A DNA stretch of 51,659 nt from Paenisporosarcina sp. HGH0030 (lineage in GTDB: Bacteria > Bacillota > Bacilli > Bacillales_A > Planococcaceae): assembly GCF_000411295.1 (NCBI RefSeq), contig NZ_KE150421.1, forward strand, positions 1,769,592-1,821,250, written 5' to 3'. The notes beneath the pieces were generated by a model that had not been told where the DNA came from, ran no database searches, and was given only the letters and a program-made list of their open reading frames with translations. Numbering within the stretch: position 1 is the first letter of the stretch; each line of letters opens with the position of its first letter. Position numbers and translations under genes: made by a program. Positions 29,754 through 40,946 of the stretch are shown here, one piece after another.

Positions 29754-29999
29754 TTAAGGATGAAAGTGTATGTTTTTTTCAGTTTTAAATAGCAGGCAAT
29801 GTGCATTTCCCACTTTTTCTTCTAAATAGTCAAGTGAATAATTACCCAATGGATCTGATAAATCGCCGATTGCCCGGGATAGATTATCAATCACAAGTCT
29901 TGTATCAAATCGTCTTAGCTCTTTCCTTACATTCATCTCATCCATAATTTCATGAGCAAGATGTTGGATTCGACGTAAGCGCATTTCTTTTGTTTGCAT
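29754..29999 (-). CDS. Small hypothetical protein, 81 residues
   Basis: An 81-residue soluble protein rich in Arg and Leu in its first half (MQTKEMRLRRIQHLAHEIMD) with the later segment LSDPLGNYSLDYLEEKVG. GGAGGATGAGTAGATC precedes the ATG. It is convergent with the DUF1540 gene and downstream of a transporter gene on the same strand. I do not recognise the family; a helical DNA- or protein-binding role would be a guess. Confidence 0.65.
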   Translation of the reverse strand: MQTKEMRLRRIQHLAHEIMDEMNVRKELRRFDTRLVIDNLSRAIGDLSDPLGNYSLDYLEEKVGNAHCLLFKTEKNIHFHP

Positions 30000-30087
30000 G
30001 ATCTACTCATCCTCCTATATCCCAACTTATATTGTTTAAATATATGGCTAACAATAAGGATTCATGAGACGTTTTTTTATGTGAAGC

Positions 30088-31089
30088 TTACAATAAAATA
30101 AAAATCAATAATAGAGCAAATACAATCTGGAATAGACCGATTCCCCCGGCATAAGCTGATAACTTCCAGCCGTGCAGTGTAAGGTCTTTTATTTTCACAC
30201 TCATTCCAATCCCCGCCAAAGCGATGATTTCCAAATAGTTTCCGAACCCCTTGATTGAATGTGTAACTGTTGCAGGGAAATATAAAATACTATTCAAACA
30301 ACATAGTATGAAAAAGCCCCCGACATACCATGGAACGATTGTACGCCATTGAAATGACTCCTGCGTTTTTGGCTGTTCTCCATTATTAAGTTTGATCTGT
30401 TTCAAAACAAAAACAACAGCTACCAGAAAGATAATTCGACTGATTTTAAAGACGGCTGCTTGATCCTTTACCGCTTCACCAACAATGCTACCACTAGCTA
30501 CTACTTGTCCAACAGATTGTAATGTTCCACCTATTAATGCAGACGACTGCAATACATCGTTTTGAAAAATCGCACTTGTTATCACTGGTAACAAGATCAT
30601 CAAAACCGTACCCAACAGATTGACAATCGTAATAGAAACGGCCACATCAGATTCTTTAGCCTGGATAGCTGGTGCAGTCGACGCAATCGCAGATGAACCA
30701 CAGACCGCATTTCCACTTGCCATCAGCAAACCAAAATCTTCACCGAATCGCAGTTTCTTTCCTAACCAAATAACAAACAAAATCGTTCCTGCCATTTGAA
30801 TGAGAATATAAGCAAGACCTAACATTCCAATTTCAAATAATGAATTGAATGTTAAGGTTGCTCCTAATAAAACAATGGAAAAGTACAGTAAAGTACTTCC
30901 CGAAAACTTTTCCCCCGGCTTTAATATGGAATAAGAACCTATTTTTAAATTACCAATTAATATACCAATTAGAATTGCAAATAAACCACTCCCTAAATTA
31001 GGGAAAAATCTTCCGAGTGCTATACCTATCATTGCAATTGCAATACAAACCAGTAGTCCAGGTAAAATGTATACAACTTTTCTCGTCAT
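30088..31089 (-). CDS. YeiH/UPF0324 family putative sulfate exporter
   Basis: A 333-residue membrane protein with about ten spans. Family marks are LGRFFPNLGSGLFAILIGILIGN near residue 26, KPGEKFSGSTLLYFSIVLLGATL near 57, LLMASGNAVCGSSAIASTAPAI near 121 and GTLQSVGQVVASGSIVGE near 187, which carries the conserved polar core. Relatives are annotated as sulfate or anion exporters; the substrate is unproven. No LysR regulator sits beside it. The ATG follows GTGAGGTAGAGAA, and an extended -10 TGTTAAAAT lies at 31136-31144. Confidence 0.85.
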   Translation of the reverse strand: MTRKVVYILPGLLVCIAIAMIGIALGRFFPNLGSGLFAILIGILIGNLKIGSYSILKPGEKFSGSTLLYFSIVLLGATLTFNSLFEIGMLGLAYILIQMAGTILFVIWLGKKLRFGEDFGLLMASGNAVCGSSAIASTAPAIQAKESDVAVSITIVNLLGTVLMILLPVITSAIFQNDVLQSSALIGGTLQSVGQVVASGSIVGEAVKDQAAVFKISRIIFLVAVVFVLKQIKLNNGEQPKTQESFQWRTIVPWYVGGFFILCCLNSILYFPATVTHSIKGFGNYLEIIALAGIGMSVKIKDLTLHGWKLSAYAGGIGLFQIVFALLLIFILL

Positions 31090-31380
31090 TTCTCTACCTC
31101 ACTAAATAGTTTTCTTTCGCTCACGCCCAAAGATTATTTTAACATATATTACACTTTATCTATTTTGGGAACCGTCTAGAATAATACCAACAACAGGAAG
31201 ATTTCATTTATCAACTAAGGAGTGCTTAGTTGAAGAACCGACTGCCTTTACAGGGTAGCTTTTCTATTTGTGATGAGATTAAGAGTTCACTTCCATTATT
31301 TATTCAATTCAATCAAATTTCTCTTTTTACAACTAAACTCCCCAGAATTCAACTAACTGACCGCTCACCTTAAATAAAAT
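31090..31380. other. Gap upstream of YeiH gene
   Basis: No gene seen. A perfect 9-base hairpin, TCAACTAAG with CTTAGTTGA around GAGTG, is at 31211-31233, about 120 bases upstream of the transporter start and without a U tract. An extended -10 (TGTTAAAAT, minus strand) is at 31136-31144. Confidence 0.4.
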
Positions 31381-31422
31381 AAAAAATACCCGCATAGAGT
31401 CGAAACTCTAAGCGGGTATTTT
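31381..31422 (-). terminator. Terminator of rpmE
   Basis: On the minus strand AATACCCGCtTAGAGT pairs with ACTCTAtGCGGGTATT around TTCG, then TTTT. It lies 5 bases after the rpmE stop. Confidence 0.92.
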
Positions 31423-31426
31423 GTGA

Positions 31427-31642
31427 TTATTCGTTGATTTCTTCTTTAAGACCGTATTTTTTGTTGAAACGATCAACACGGCCATCCGCTGCTGCGAATT
31501 TCTGACGGCCAGTATAGAATGGATGACATTCTGAGCAAAACTCAACTTTGATGTCTTCTTTTACTGATCCTGTTTCGAACGAGTTACCACATGAACATGT
31601 AACTGTAGCTGTTTTGTAATCGGGATGAATTCCTGGTTTCAT
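31427..31642 (-). CDS. rpmE: Ribosomal protein bL31, zinc type
   Basis: Protein L31 of the large ribosomal subunit. The 71-residue product has four zinc ligands, Cys16, Cys18, Cys36 and Cys39 (CSCGN and [10 protein letters not shown]), so it is the zinc-binding C+ form rather than the zinc-independent paralogue. The ATG at 31642 follows AGAGGAGATTTAAG; the nine-codon upstream extension lies in the leader. It stands alone behind a strong promoter and ends in a terminator. Confidence 0.97.
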   Translation of the reverse strand: MKPGIHPDYKTATVTCSCGNSFETGSVKEDIKVEFCSECHPFYTGRQKFAAADGRVDRFNKKYGLKEEINE

Positions 31643-31761
31643 CTTAAATCTCCTCTCGCCCTGAACCATCTGGAACAGAGTGGGTTATTTAACTGTCACC
31701 TTACACGACCCGTTCAGTTCAGCCGTATATGTCACAGAGTATGGTAAATCTACCGAACTAA

Positions 31762-31790
31762 ATTATAGCAAAAAGGACTTACGAAATCAA
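31762..31790 (-). promoter_or_regulatory. Sigma-A promoter of rpmE
   Basis: On the minus strand TTGATT (31785-31790) and TATAAT (31762-31767) are 17 bases apart, with TGC giving an extended -10. The leader to rpmE is about 115 bases and could hold an autoregulatory L31 leader RNA, which I could not confirm by eye. Confidence 0.8.
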
Positions 31791-31823
31791 CCCTTTTGTT
31801 TAAATAAGGAACTACAATTTATC

Positions 31824-33107
31824 TTATAGCAGTCCCTTGCCACCACGATGAGCTTTCATATCGTCATTGAGCTGGTTGAAGAAATCTTCGTTTGATTTCG
31901 ATTGACGCAATTTTTTTAGGAAGCGTTCGCCGAAATCGTGCGAATCCGAGAATGTTTTGCGAATTGCCCATAGTTTTTCGAGTTGATTTGAAGGAATAAG
32001 TAGTTCTTCTTTTCGTGTTCCCGAGCGACGGATGTCGAGTGCCGGGAAAATACGACGCTCTGCCAAATTGCGGTCTAGGTGAAGCTCCAAGTTTCCTGTT
32101 CCTTTAAATTCTTCGTAAATCACTTCATCCATACGTGATCCTGTATCAACTAGAGCTGTTGCAAGAATTGTTAAGCTTCCGCCTTCTTCAATGTTACGTG
32201 CTGCACCGAAGAAACGTTTTGGACGATGGAATGCAGCAGGGTCAATACCACCAGATAATGTACGACCACTTGGTGGAATCACTAAGTTGTACGCACGTGC
32301 CAGTCGTGTAATGGAGTCCATCAGGATGATGACGTCACGTTTGTGTTCAACTAAACGCATCGCACGATCAAGAACCAATTCCGCAACTTTTACGTGATTT
32401 TCTGGTACTTCGTCAAACGTTGAGCTTACAACATCGGCATTCACAGAACGCTCGATATCCGTAACTTCCTCTGGACGTTCGTCAATTAGCAAGACAATCA
32501 GTTCTGCATCCGGATAGTTTGTCGTAATCGAGTTTGCCACTTCTTTTAGTAACATCGTTTTACCCGCTTTTGGCGGTGCCACGATTAAGCCACGTTGACC
32601 GAATCCGACAGGTGCTACTAAATCCATGATGCGGGTTGATAGTTTGTTTGACTCTGTTTCAAGCTTGATGTGACGATCTGGATATAACGGTGTGAGTGCC
32701 GGGAAATGCACGCGTTCTTTTGCAGAATCCGGGTCTTCACCATTTACTAATTCTACGTGCAATAGGCCGTAGTATCGTTCATTTTCTTTTGGTGGGCGTA
32801 CTTTTCCTGTTACTTTATCTCCGTTACGTAAGTCGAAACGGCGAATTTGAGATGCGGAAATATAGATATCTTCTGAACTTGGAGAATAGTTGATGGGGCG
32901 CAAGAAACCGAACCCTTCAGATTGAATAATTTCCAGGACACCTTCCATGAAGAAGTAGCCTTCTTGTTCTGCGCGTGTTTTTAATATCGCAAAAATAAGT
33001 TCTTTTTTCGTTAGTTTGCTGTAGTACGAGATTTTGAACTGGCGTGCAAGTGCATACAGTTCTTTTAACGTCATACTTTCTAGTTCAGCAATCTTTAAGG
33101 TTGTCAT
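31824..33107 (-). CDS. rho: Transcription termination factor Rho
   Basis: Rho is the hexameric RNA helicase that terminates transcription. The N-terminal helix bundle (LKELYALARQFKISYYSKLTKKELIFAIL), the cold-shock RNA-binding fold GFGFLRPINYSPSSEDIYIS near 65-84 and Walker A APPKAGKT at 177-184 are present, with the R-loop IPPSGRTLSGG later. Length is 427 residues. The ATG has only a weak GTGGTG site upstream, which fits a gene often controlled at its leader. Confidence 0.97.
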   Translation of the reverse strand: MTTLKIAELESMTLKELYALARQFKISYYSKLTKKELIFAILKTRAEQEGYFFMEGVLEIIQSEGFGFLRPINYSPSSEDIYISASQIRRFDLRNGDKVTGKVRPPKENERYYGLLHVELVNGEDPDSAKERVHFPALTPLYPDRHIKLETESNKLSTRIMDLVAPVGFGQRGLIVAPPKAGKTMLLKEVANSITTNYPDAELIVLLIDERPEEVTDIERSVNADVVSSTFDEVPENHVKVAELVLDRAMRLVEHKRDVIILMDSITRLARAYNLVIPPSGRTLSGGIDPAAFHRPKRFFGAARNIEEGGSLTILATALVDTGSRMDEVIYEEFKGTGNLELHLDRNLAERRIFPALDIRRSGTRKEELLIPSNQLEKLWAIRKTFSDSHDFGERFLKKLRQSKSNEDFFNQLNDDMKAHRGGKGLL

Positions 33108-33196
33108 AAAATGGCACCACTCTTTTACATATTTTGTTGTGTCGATTCAAGTTGAAGGTAGGATTGGTTCTGCAATGAATTGATTTTAGTAGAAGA

Positions 33197-33221
33197 TGCC
33201 CGGCCAAGTTATGGCCAGGCA
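33197..33221 (-). other. Strong hairpin between glpX and rho
   Basis: On the minus strand TGCCtGGCC pairs with GGCCgGGCA around ATAACTT, 14 bases after the glpX stop. The following TCTTCTAC is not a U tract, so it is either a weak terminator or a rho leader structure. Confidence 0.5.
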
Positions 33222-33234
33222 CATATTTTTGAAG

Positions 33235-34203
33235 TTAGTCTTCCATCATAAGATGAGGTTTTTTCTTCAAGCTGTGACGCCCTTCTACGAAACGGACTGT
33301 GCCTGATTTCGCACGCATAACTAATGAATGAGACTCTGCATATGATCCCTTGAATTGTACACCACGCAGAAGTTCTCCATCCGTTACACCCGTTGCCGCA
33401 AAGATTGCGTCGTCACCTTTTACAAGGTCTTCCATACGGAATACACGGTTTACATCAAGTCCCATACGAATACAACGTTGTAATTCTTGTTCGTTGGTAG
33501 GAACTAATTTACCTTGTATTTCGCCACCTAGACATTTCAAGCCAACTGCAGCAATAACGCCCTCTGGCGCGCCACCCAGTCCAAATAAAATATCTACGCC
33601 TGTTTCATCGAATGCTGTGTTGATTGCACCTGCAACGTCGCCATCATTGATCAATTTAATTCGAGCACCTGATGCACGAATCTCATCAATAATTTTTTGG
33701 TGACGTGGGCGGTTTAAAATTGTTGCCACAACGTCTTCGATGTCTTTGTTTTTAGCACGGGCAACCGCACGTAAGTTATCTGTTACAGAAGCGTTGATGT
33801 CCACTTGGCCTCTTGCTTCAGGTCCTACTGCCAATTTGTCCATATACATATCCGGTGCATTCAGCAGGTTGCCTCTGTCTGCGATTGCAAGAACTGCAAG
33901 CGCATTCCATCCGCCTGAAGCCACGATATTTGTTCCCTCGAGAGGGTCAACTGCGATATCCACTTCCGGACCGCCAATGCCAAGACCTAGTTCTTCACCG
34001 ATATATAGCATCGGTGCTTCGTCCATTTCACCTTCGCCTATTACGACGACCCCTTGCATCGGGATAGAGTTAAAAACGTTTCGCATAGCTGTAGTCGCTG
34101 CGTCATCCGCTTCATTTTTCAAACCTCGGCCCATCCAACGTGCCGAAGCGATTGCTGCTGCTTCTGTTACACGCACTAACTCCATTGATAAACTGCGTTC
34201 CAT
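33235..34203 (-). CDS. glpX: Class II fructose-1,6-bisphosphatase GlpX
   Basis: GlpX hydrolyses fructose 1,6-bisphosphate in gluconeogenesis with Mn. Motifs are [15 protein letters not shown] near residue 55, the metal and phosphate site VDPLEGTN near 83 and [14 protein letters not shown] near 185. Length is 322 residues from ATG 34203, which follows GGGAGGAACACACAAA; the upstream in-frame extension is not conserved. It lies between murAB and rho, as in B. subtilis, and the local cluster with fbaA suggests sugar-phosphate metabolism. Confidence 0.95.
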   Translation of the reverse strand: MERSLSMELVRVTEAAAIASARWMGRGLKNEADDAATTAMRNVFNSIPMQGVVVIGEGEMDEAPMLYIGEELGLGIGGPEVDIAVDPLEGTNIVASGGWNALAVLAIADRGNLLNAPDMYMDKLAVGPEARGQVDINASVTDNLRAVARAKNKDIEDVVATILNRPRHQKIIDEIRASGARIKLINDGDVAGAINTAFDETGVDILFGLGGAPEGVIAAVGLKCLGGEIQGKLVPTNEQELQRCIRMGLDVNRVFRMEDLVKGDDAIFAATGVTDGELLRGVQFKGSYAESHSLVMRAKSGTVRFVEGRHSLKKKPHLMMED

Positions 34204-34289
34204 TTTGTGTGTTCCTCCCGTTATCCGGTCATTTATTTGCGTCATTCTTCCACCTGTCATTGTACCATACGTGACAAGTGGTCAGATTT

Positions 34290-35585
34290 TTATTTTTCGT
34301 TGTCTTCTGTGCTCGAATGTTCGTGTTCATCTTCGATAGTTTCGCGGCGAATATCTGCACCGAGCCCATGCAATTTATCAATTAACGAGCTGTAGCCTCG
34401 TTCGATATGATAAATATCGCGAATTTCAGTTTCTCCTTCGGCAATCAATCCAGCCAATACCAAGGCTGCTCCTGCACGCAAATCTGATGCACGAACTGAA
34501 GCGGATTCCAATTTCGTCGGACCTGAAATAATCGCTGTACGCCCTTCTACACGTGCACTGGCATTCATACGTTTCAACTCATCGATATGTTTGAAACGGG
34601 CTGAATAAATGGTGTCTGTAATGACCGATGAACCTTTGGCCTGGGTCATTAAAAGAGAGAACGGTTGCTGTAAATCCGTTGGGAAACCAGGATACACCAG
34701 TGTTTTCACATCCACTGCCTGCAAGTTCTCTGATTTCGGAATGAAGATACTTTCTTCGCCTTCTTCGATCTTAACGCCCATTTCGCGCAGTTTTGCAGTC
34801 AGCGCTTCAACATGGAATGGGATGACATTGTCAATTGTAACACCGTCACCAGCCACTGCAGCCATTATCATGAATGTTCCTGCTTCAATTCGATCGGGGA
34901 TAATCGTGTGGTTCGTCCCATGTAGTTCATCAACTCCATCGATTCGAATGACGTTCGTTCCTGCACCCTTGATTTTCGCTCCCATGTTTGTTAACAAAGT
35001 CGCTACATCAATGATTTCAGGTTCTTTCGCGGCATTTTCAATGGTCGTTTGCCCTTTAGCCATTACGGCAGCCAGCATGATGTTGATGGTGGCACCAACA
35101 CTGACAACGTCTAAATAAATTTTAGCTCCACGCAATTCATCCGCACGCAAATAAATGGCACCATGTTCGTTCGTCACTTTGGCACCAAGCGCCTCAAAGC
35201 CTTTGATGTGTTGATCGATCGGACGAGGTCCTAAGAAACAGCCTCCTGGCAAGCCAATGACCGCTTTTTTAAAGCGACCTAGCATGGCACCCATCAAATA
35301 ATAGGATGCTCGAAGTTTTTTAACGTTGCCGTTTGGCAAAGGCATGCCTTGCATTTTAGTAGGATCAATGTTCATAGTGCCGTCGTCGAAAGATACATCC
35401 CCACCGATTTCCTCTAGCAACTCTTTCAGTGTCCAAGCATCCGAGATTTCCGGTAATCCTTCAATCGTGACAGGAGAATTGGCTAAAATGGATGCCGGGA
35501 TTAAAGCAACTGCGCTGTTTTTGGCACCGCTCACTTTAATTGTTCCTTGTAAACGTTTTTGCCCATTAATTTTATACACTTCCAT
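34290..35585 (-). CDS. murAB: UDP-GlcNAc 1-carboxyvinyltransferase MurAB
   Basis: Second MurA enzyme of the window, same reaction as murAA. Active-site [15 protein letters not shown] keeps the Cys, and [14 protein letters not shown] and [14 protein letters not shown] are family blocks. It has an acidic tail ([18 protein letters not shown]) not seen in murAA. Length is 431 residues from ATG 35585 with TAGGTGAATTAC upstream; a GTG three codons earlier is less well spaced. Low-G+C Firmicutes usually carry both copies; position with the transaldolase and rho marks murAB. Confidence 0.94.
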   Translation of the reverse strand: MEVYKINGQKRLQGTIKVSGAKNSAVALIPASILANSPVTIEGLPEISDAWTLKELLEEIGGDVSFDDGTMNIDPTKMQGMPLPNGNVKKLRASYYLMGAMLGRFKKAVIGLPGGCFLGPRPIDQHIKGFEALGAKVTNEHGAIYLRADELRGAKIYLDVVSVGATINIMLAAVMAKGQTTIENAAKEPEIIDVATLLTNMGAKIKGAGTNVIRIDGVDELHGTNHTIIPDRIEAGTFMIMAAVAGDGVTIDNVIPFHVEALTAKLREMGVKIEEGEESIFIPKSENLQAVDVKTLVYPGFPTDLQQPFSLLMTQAKGSSVITDTIYSARFKHIDELKRMNASARVEGRTAIISGPTKLESASVRASDLRAGAALVLAGLIAEGETEIRDIYHIERGYSSLIDKLHGLGADIRRETIEDEHEHSSTEDNEK

Positions 35586-35617
35586 GTAATTCACCTACAA
35601 TCAATTCAAGAGTTAAC

Positions 35618-36268
35618 TTATTCTGCACTTAAACGGTTATTCCAATCCGCTAAAAATGCTTCAATTCCTTTATCCGTTAATGGATGTTTGAACATTTGTT
35701 TCATTACGTTTATCGGCATTGTTCCAATGTGTGCTCCGTGAAGCGCTGCGTCTGTCACGTGTTGTGGATGACGAATTGATGCAGCAATGATTTCTGTATC
35801 AATATTGTGCAATTCAAAAATTTGTGCAATCGTACCGACTAAATCCATGCCGTTGTGACCGATATCGTCCAAACGCCCAAGGAATGGTGATACATAAGTT
35901 GCTCCAGCACGTGCTGCAAGCAAAGCTTGGTTTGCGCTGAAAATCAACGTGATATTTGTTTTAATGCCTTCTTTTGAAAATACTGAACATGCTGCCAGAC
36001 CGTCTGGTGTCATTGGTAATTTCACTGTGATATTTGGTGCAATTGCCGCTAGTTCACGACCTTCTTTAATCATTCCTTCAGCATCCAAAGCAATTACTTC
36101 TGCACTGACTGAACCTTCTACTAGTGAAGTGATTTCACGTAAACGATCGTGGAAAGAAATATTTTCTTTTGCCACAAGTGATGGATTTGTAGTTACGCCT
36201 GACAAAATACCCCAAGCGTGTGCTTCTTTAATTTCTTCAAAGTTTGCTGTATCGATAAAAAATTTCAT
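35618..36268 (-). CDS. tal: Transaldolase-like / fructose-6-phosphate aldolase
   Basis: A small transaldolase-family enzyme (216 residues). [16 protein letters not shown] starts the fold, [30 protein letters not shown] (about 83-112) holds the Schiff-base lysine in VKLP, and [14 protein letters not shown] follows. B. subtilis YwjH, with transaldolase activity, is the match by synteny. The ATG follows AATGGAGGCAACTAAAA. It is between murAB and fbaA in the same direction. Confidence 0.92.
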   Translation of the reverse strand: MKFFIDTANFEEIKEAHAWGILSGVTTNPSLVAKENISFHDRLREITSLVEGSVSAEVIALDAEGMIKEGRELAAIAPNITVKLPMTPDGLAACSVFSKEGIKTNITLIFSANQALLAARAGATYVSPFLGRLDDIGHNGMDLVGTIAQIFELHNIDTEIIAASIRHPQHVTDAALHGAHIGTMPINVMKQMFKHPLTDKGIEAFLADWNNRLSAE

Positions 36269-36359
36269 TTTTAGTTGCCTCCATTTGATGGAAAAAGAGG
36301 AGAAGGCCGTATTCCGACACTTCTCCTTACATTCTCTTGTTTTATTTATGCTATTTTAT

Positions 36360-37217
36360 TTATGCTTTTCCAGAACTTCCGAAATCGCGCATTTTTCCTT
36401 GTACAGTGTTTTTGATTGCGTCACGAGCAGGAATTAAGTATTTACGTGGATCGTAAACATCCGCATCGCTATTCAAGAAATCACGAATTGCTTTTGTAGC
36501 TGCAATTTGATTTTCAGTATTAACATTGATTTTCGCTGTTCCCAGTGAAATCGAACGTTGAATATCTTTTACAGGAATTCCGGTTCCACCGTGCAATACA
36601 AGTGGAAGATCTGATAATTTCGAGATTTCTTCCATTTCAGCAAAACCTAAATTCGGTTCTCCTTTGTAAGGACCATGAACAGAACCCAGTGCAGGTGCCA
36701 AGCAATCGATATCAGTGCGTGAAACCAGTTCAGCACATTCTTTTGGATCTGCATAAATGACGCCTTCTGCGATAATGTCATCTTCTTGTCCACCCACAGT
36801 TCCAAGCTCAGCTTCAACAGACACGCCATGAGCGTGTGCATATTCCACTACTTGAGACGTGGTTGAAATGTTTTCTTCCAATGGATGATGTGATGCATCA
36901 ATCATGACTGATGTGAATCCAGCATCAATTGCTTCTTTACATTTTTCAAAACTTGAACCATGGTCTAAATGAATCGCTACAGGAACCGTAATTTTATAGT
37001 CGTGCATCAATCCTTTAACCATGTGAACAACGGTTGTGAAACCGCCCATATATTTAGCTGCCCCTTCAGAAACGCCTAAGATTACTGGGGATTTTTCTGC
37101 TTCTGCTGCTTGTAAAATGGCTTGCGTGAACTCCAAGTTGTTGATATTGAATTGTCCGATTGCATAGCCTTCTTTTTTCCCTTTGATCATCATGTCTTTC
37201 ATCGATACTAAAGCCAT
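36360..37217 (-). CDS. fbaA: Class II fructose-bisphosphate aldolase
   Basis: FbaA cleaves fructose 1,6-bisphosphate to triose phosphates using zinc. Zinc ligands lie in [12 protein letters not shown] (near 84), [27 protein letters not shown] and LHGGTGIP. Length is 285 residues from ATG 37217, with GGAGGATTCCTCA upstream; a 27-codon upstream extension runs through the spo0F terminator and is rejected. It follows spo0F. Confidence 0.97.
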   Translation of the reverse strand: MALVSMKDMMIKGKKEGYAIGQFNINNLEFTQAILQAAEAEKSPVILGVSEGAAKYMGGFTTVVHMVKGLMHDYKITVPVAIHLDHGSSFEKCKEAIDAGFTSVMIDASHHPLEENISTTSQVVEYAHAHGVSVEAELGTVGGQEDDIIAEGVIYADPKECAELVSRTDIDCLAPALGSVHGPYKGEPNLGFAEMEEISKLSDLPLVLHGGTGIPVKDIQRSISLGTAKINVNTENQIAATKAIRDFLNSDADVYDPRKYLIPARDAIKNTVQGKMRDFGSSGKA

Positions 37218-37276
37218 TGAGGAATCCTCCGTTTCATGAATAGGAAATATTGCTTTTAACCATCTTTTATAATAAC

Positions 37277-37304
37277 AAAAACAGGCAGTGTTTGCCACTG
37301 CCTG
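37277..37304 (-). terminator. Terminator of spo0F
   Basis: On the minus strand CAGGCAGTG pairs perfectly with CACTGCCTG around GCAAA, followed by five T, seven bases after the spo0F stop. Confidence 0.9.
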
Positions 37305-37310
37305 CTTATG

Positions 37311-37670
37311 TCAGTCTTTTAACATTCCGTTTACAGCATCGCGCACTTCATAAATATCAAAGGGCTTTGTGAAATAATGTGAAGCGCCCAAATCCATTGC
37401 TTCTTTGATTAAATCAAGTTCTCCATATGCCGTCATCATGACGACCGGCAAGTCAGGAGTACGCGCTTTGATACGTTTCAAAATTTCTATTCCATCCATC
37501 CCCGGTATCTTCATATCTAGGAGCACACCGTCTGGCTTAACTCTCTCAGCTAGTTCTAATGCTTCAATTCCATTCGCAGCCAAAAATGTCGTGTAACCTT
37601 CACGTTTAAACACTTCATTTAATAACAAACGAATCCCCTGTTGATCATCCACAATCAGTAACTGTTTCAT
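37311..37670 (-). CDS. spo0F: Sporulation phosphorelay response regulator Spo0F
   Basis: Spo0F is the single-domain receiver that passes phosphate from sensor kinases to Spo0B and then Spo0A. The acidic pocket Asp8-Asp9, phosphoacceptor Asp52 (LLDMKIPG), Thr80 (MMTAYG) and Lys102 (YFTKPF) are all present. Length is 119 residues with no output domain. The ATG at 37670 follows AAGGGGAACGTTTTC; the 20-codon extension lies in the leader and promoter region. A sigma-H promoter precedes it. Confidence 0.95.
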   Translation of the reverse strand: MKQLLIVDDQQGIRLLLNEVFKREGYTTFLAANGIEALELAERVKPDGVLLDMKIPGMDGIEILKRIKARTPDLPVVMMTAYGELDLIKEAMDLGASHYFTKPFDIYEVRDAVNGMLKD

Positions 37671-37709
37671 GAAAACGTTCCCCTTTGCTTGCACTGGTAC
37701 TATTTCTAA

Positions 37710-37738
37710 TAATTCTACAATCTTTTCCATAATCCTGC
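37710..37738 (-). promoter_or_regulatory. Sigma-H promoter of spo0F
   Basis: On the minus strand GCAGGATTA (37730-37738) and GTAGAATTA (37710-37718) are 11 bases apart. Both halves match the sigma-H consensus RnAGGAwWW-N11/12-RnnGAATww at every fixed position. B. subtilis spo0F has a sigma-H promoter. Confidence 0.85.
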
Positions 37739-37874
37739 ATAAAAAAGATATTTTTCAATAATAATTTGCTTTTATGAAGGAGAAAATGTAATCCCTTTAT
37801 TATAATACAGGATATTCCATACCTGTAGTGCATTTTTAAAAAAAATATCTAATTTTATCCATAAATAGTATAAC

Positions 37875-37912
37875 AAAAGCCCGTTCCTTCATTTTCAAAG
37901 GAACGGGCTTTT
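37875..37912 (-). terminator. Terminator of pyrG
   Basis: A 15-base perfect stem, AAAAGCCCGTTCCTT with AAGGAACGGGCTTTT, 8-base loop, ending in T residues on both strands, 7 bases after the pyrG stop. Confidence 0.93.
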
Positions 37913-37919
37913 GGTTAAA

Positions 37920-39527
<1,608 letters not shown>

Positions 39528-39692
39528 CTATTATGGTGTATTTGAAATGAAGTTGGGTGAGGCGTGCTGTTAAAAAGTTCAAGATCGTTTCAAGCTTCGG
39601 CTCGATTGTAAGTTTTGAAACTTAGTAAAAACGAGTTTTCATGCTATTTTCGACAACTCTGAACTAATGTTGCGCTTTACACTTGTAAAAAC

Positions 39693-39732
39693 AAAAAAAG
39701 CGCCCTCCCTGCAGTGTTTGCAGGGGGAGCGC
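39693..39732 (-). terminator. pyrG leader attenuator
   Basis: On the minus strand GCGCtCCCCCTGCA pairs with TGCAGGGaGGGCGC around AACAC, then seven T, in the pyrG leader between rpoE and pyrG. Its 5' arm carries the C-rich segment that, in B. subtilis, pairs with added G residues when CTP is scarce. Confidence 0.88.
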
Positions 39733-39767
39733 ATTATATAAGCGTTCAATCTCCCTTTTAGGGAGCC

Positions 39768-39804
39768 CAAGTAAAAGATTAATCTGAATGAACTAAGAAG
39801 TCAA
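39768..39804 (-). promoter_or_regulatory. pyrG promoter starting at GGGCTC
   Basis: On the minus strand TTGACT (39799-39804) and TAATCT (39776-39781) are 17 bases apart, and the likely start, seven bases after the -10, is GGGCTCCC (first G at 39768). B. subtilis pyrG starts at GGGCUC and adds extra G residues by slippage at low CTP. Confidence 0.85.
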
Positions 39805-39810
39805 GGGTTA

Positions 39811-40362
39811 TTATACTTCGTCTTCTTCGTCTTCTTCATCTTCCTCATCTTCTTCGTCCACGATTTCGAATTCATCGTCTGTATCAAGAAGTTCTTCAGC
39901 AGCCACTTCTTCGATTTCTTCTTCATCGTCGTCCTCGTCCAAGTCGAAGTCTTCTTCGCCATCTACGTCTTCAACAAATTCATCGAAGTCCTCTTCGAAT
40001 GCGATTTCATCATCATCTGAATCATCTTCAAGATCGTCTTCATCCACATCAGCTTTTGCTTTTTTCTTGCGAACTTTTACAGTAGGCGCTGTTTCTTCTT
40101 CAATTTGTTCAACAGGGTACCACTCGCGTAGACCCCAACGGTTTTCAGAAATCGCCAGGAAGCGACCATCGATGTTCATATCTGTATAGTACTGAAGCAT
40201 ACGTTCTTTCATTTGAGCTTCAGTAAATTTATTTAATTTTTTGATCTCATCTAGTAATTCTTGTAAAGTCAGAGATTCGTGTTTTTCTTCCAATATTGCA
40301 TATCCCAAATCGATAAACGATTCTTCACTTAGTTGTTCTGTTGTCATTTCACGAAATTTCAA
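39811..40362 (-). CDS. rpoE: RNA polymerase delta subunit
   Basis: RpoE (delta) is a Gram-positive RNA polymerase subunit that promotes recycling and promoter selectivity. The N-terminal HARE-HTH domain spans about residues 5-75 (LGYAILEEKHESLTLQELLDEI, FYTD-like YYTDMNIDGRFLAISENRWGLREWYP), then a lysine patch (VRKKKAKA) and a long Asp/Glu tail. I chose TTG at 40362, ten bases after AAAGGA, aligned with the family N terminus; a GTG at 40371 is too close to that site. The length is 183 residues. pyrG follows with its own promoter. Confidence 0.93.
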   Translation of the reverse strand: MKFREMTTEQLSEESFIDLGYAILEEKHESLTLQELLDEIKKLNKFTEAQMKERMLQYYTDMNIDGRFLAISENRWGLREWYPVEQIEEETAPTVKVRKKKAKADVDEDDLEDDSDDDEIAFEEDFDEFVEDVDGEEDFDLDEDDDEEEIEEVAAEELLDTDDEFEIVDEEDEEDEEDEEDEV

Positions 40363-40428
40363 ATCGTGCACGTCCTTTCTACATACGTTGGCATAATAAC
40401 CATTATATACAAACCTCATTGAAATATG

Positions 40429-40593
40429 CTACCGTGATTTGTTGTTTTTTGTTTCCCTTATCGTAGTCCACCCGAAATAAAACAAGTAAATCGATAATAT
40501 CAGTAAGGGAATCGACCCCATTTGCTTGTTATACAAGAAAAATGTCCCGATAAGGCATGCCAAAACCACGACAATATGTATGCTGTTTTTCAT
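40429..40593 (-). CDS. Small membrane protein, 54 residues
   Basis: An ATG at 40593 follows a strong GGGAGGATGTCACA site and opens a 54-residue frame. It has two membrane spans (IHIVVVLACLIGTFFLY and SIPLLILSIYLFYFGW) with a short polar turn and a basic tail (RETKNNKSR). It lies 66 bases upstream of rpoE on the same strand, so they may share a transcript. I recognise no family. Signal strength and span pattern support a real gene. Confidence 0.75.
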   Translation of the reverse strand: MKNSIHIVVVLACLIGTFFLYNKQMGSIPLLILSIYLFYFGWTTIRETKNNKSR

Positions 40594-40946
40594 TGTGACA
40601 TCCTCCCAATTCCTCTTGTTCTATTATACCCAATTAAGTTAATAAGTTTATCTTTTTAAAATGGAATTTATGAATATTTTTAATTTTGGCATTGTAAACT
40701 TTTATTTGTACTTTTTTAATAAGAGTGGGTATCGGCTCTCATATAACATTACCTTTAAAAAAGAGTTTATGTTCATGAGACTCACAATTATACATTCTTA
40801 CTAGTTGGCTCATACGAAACCTGCGGCTCTAGCGCAAATGCATGATAAATAGTTAGATTTTTTGAATAAGCCCAATTGTTAATATTTATCCGATTGGAAA
40901 ACTATGCCATACTAGTAATAAATACATCTTTGATGCAAAGGACCCG
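40594..40946. other. Divergent AT-rich gap
   Basis: The 353 bases between the small membrane gene and the 511-residue plus-strand gene are AT-rich and hold no convincing gene, hairpin or consensus promoter. Confidence 0.4.

Noticed and set aside
37660-37675. cre site at the spo0F start
   Set aside because: TGAAAACGTTCCCC matches only the left half of the consensus.
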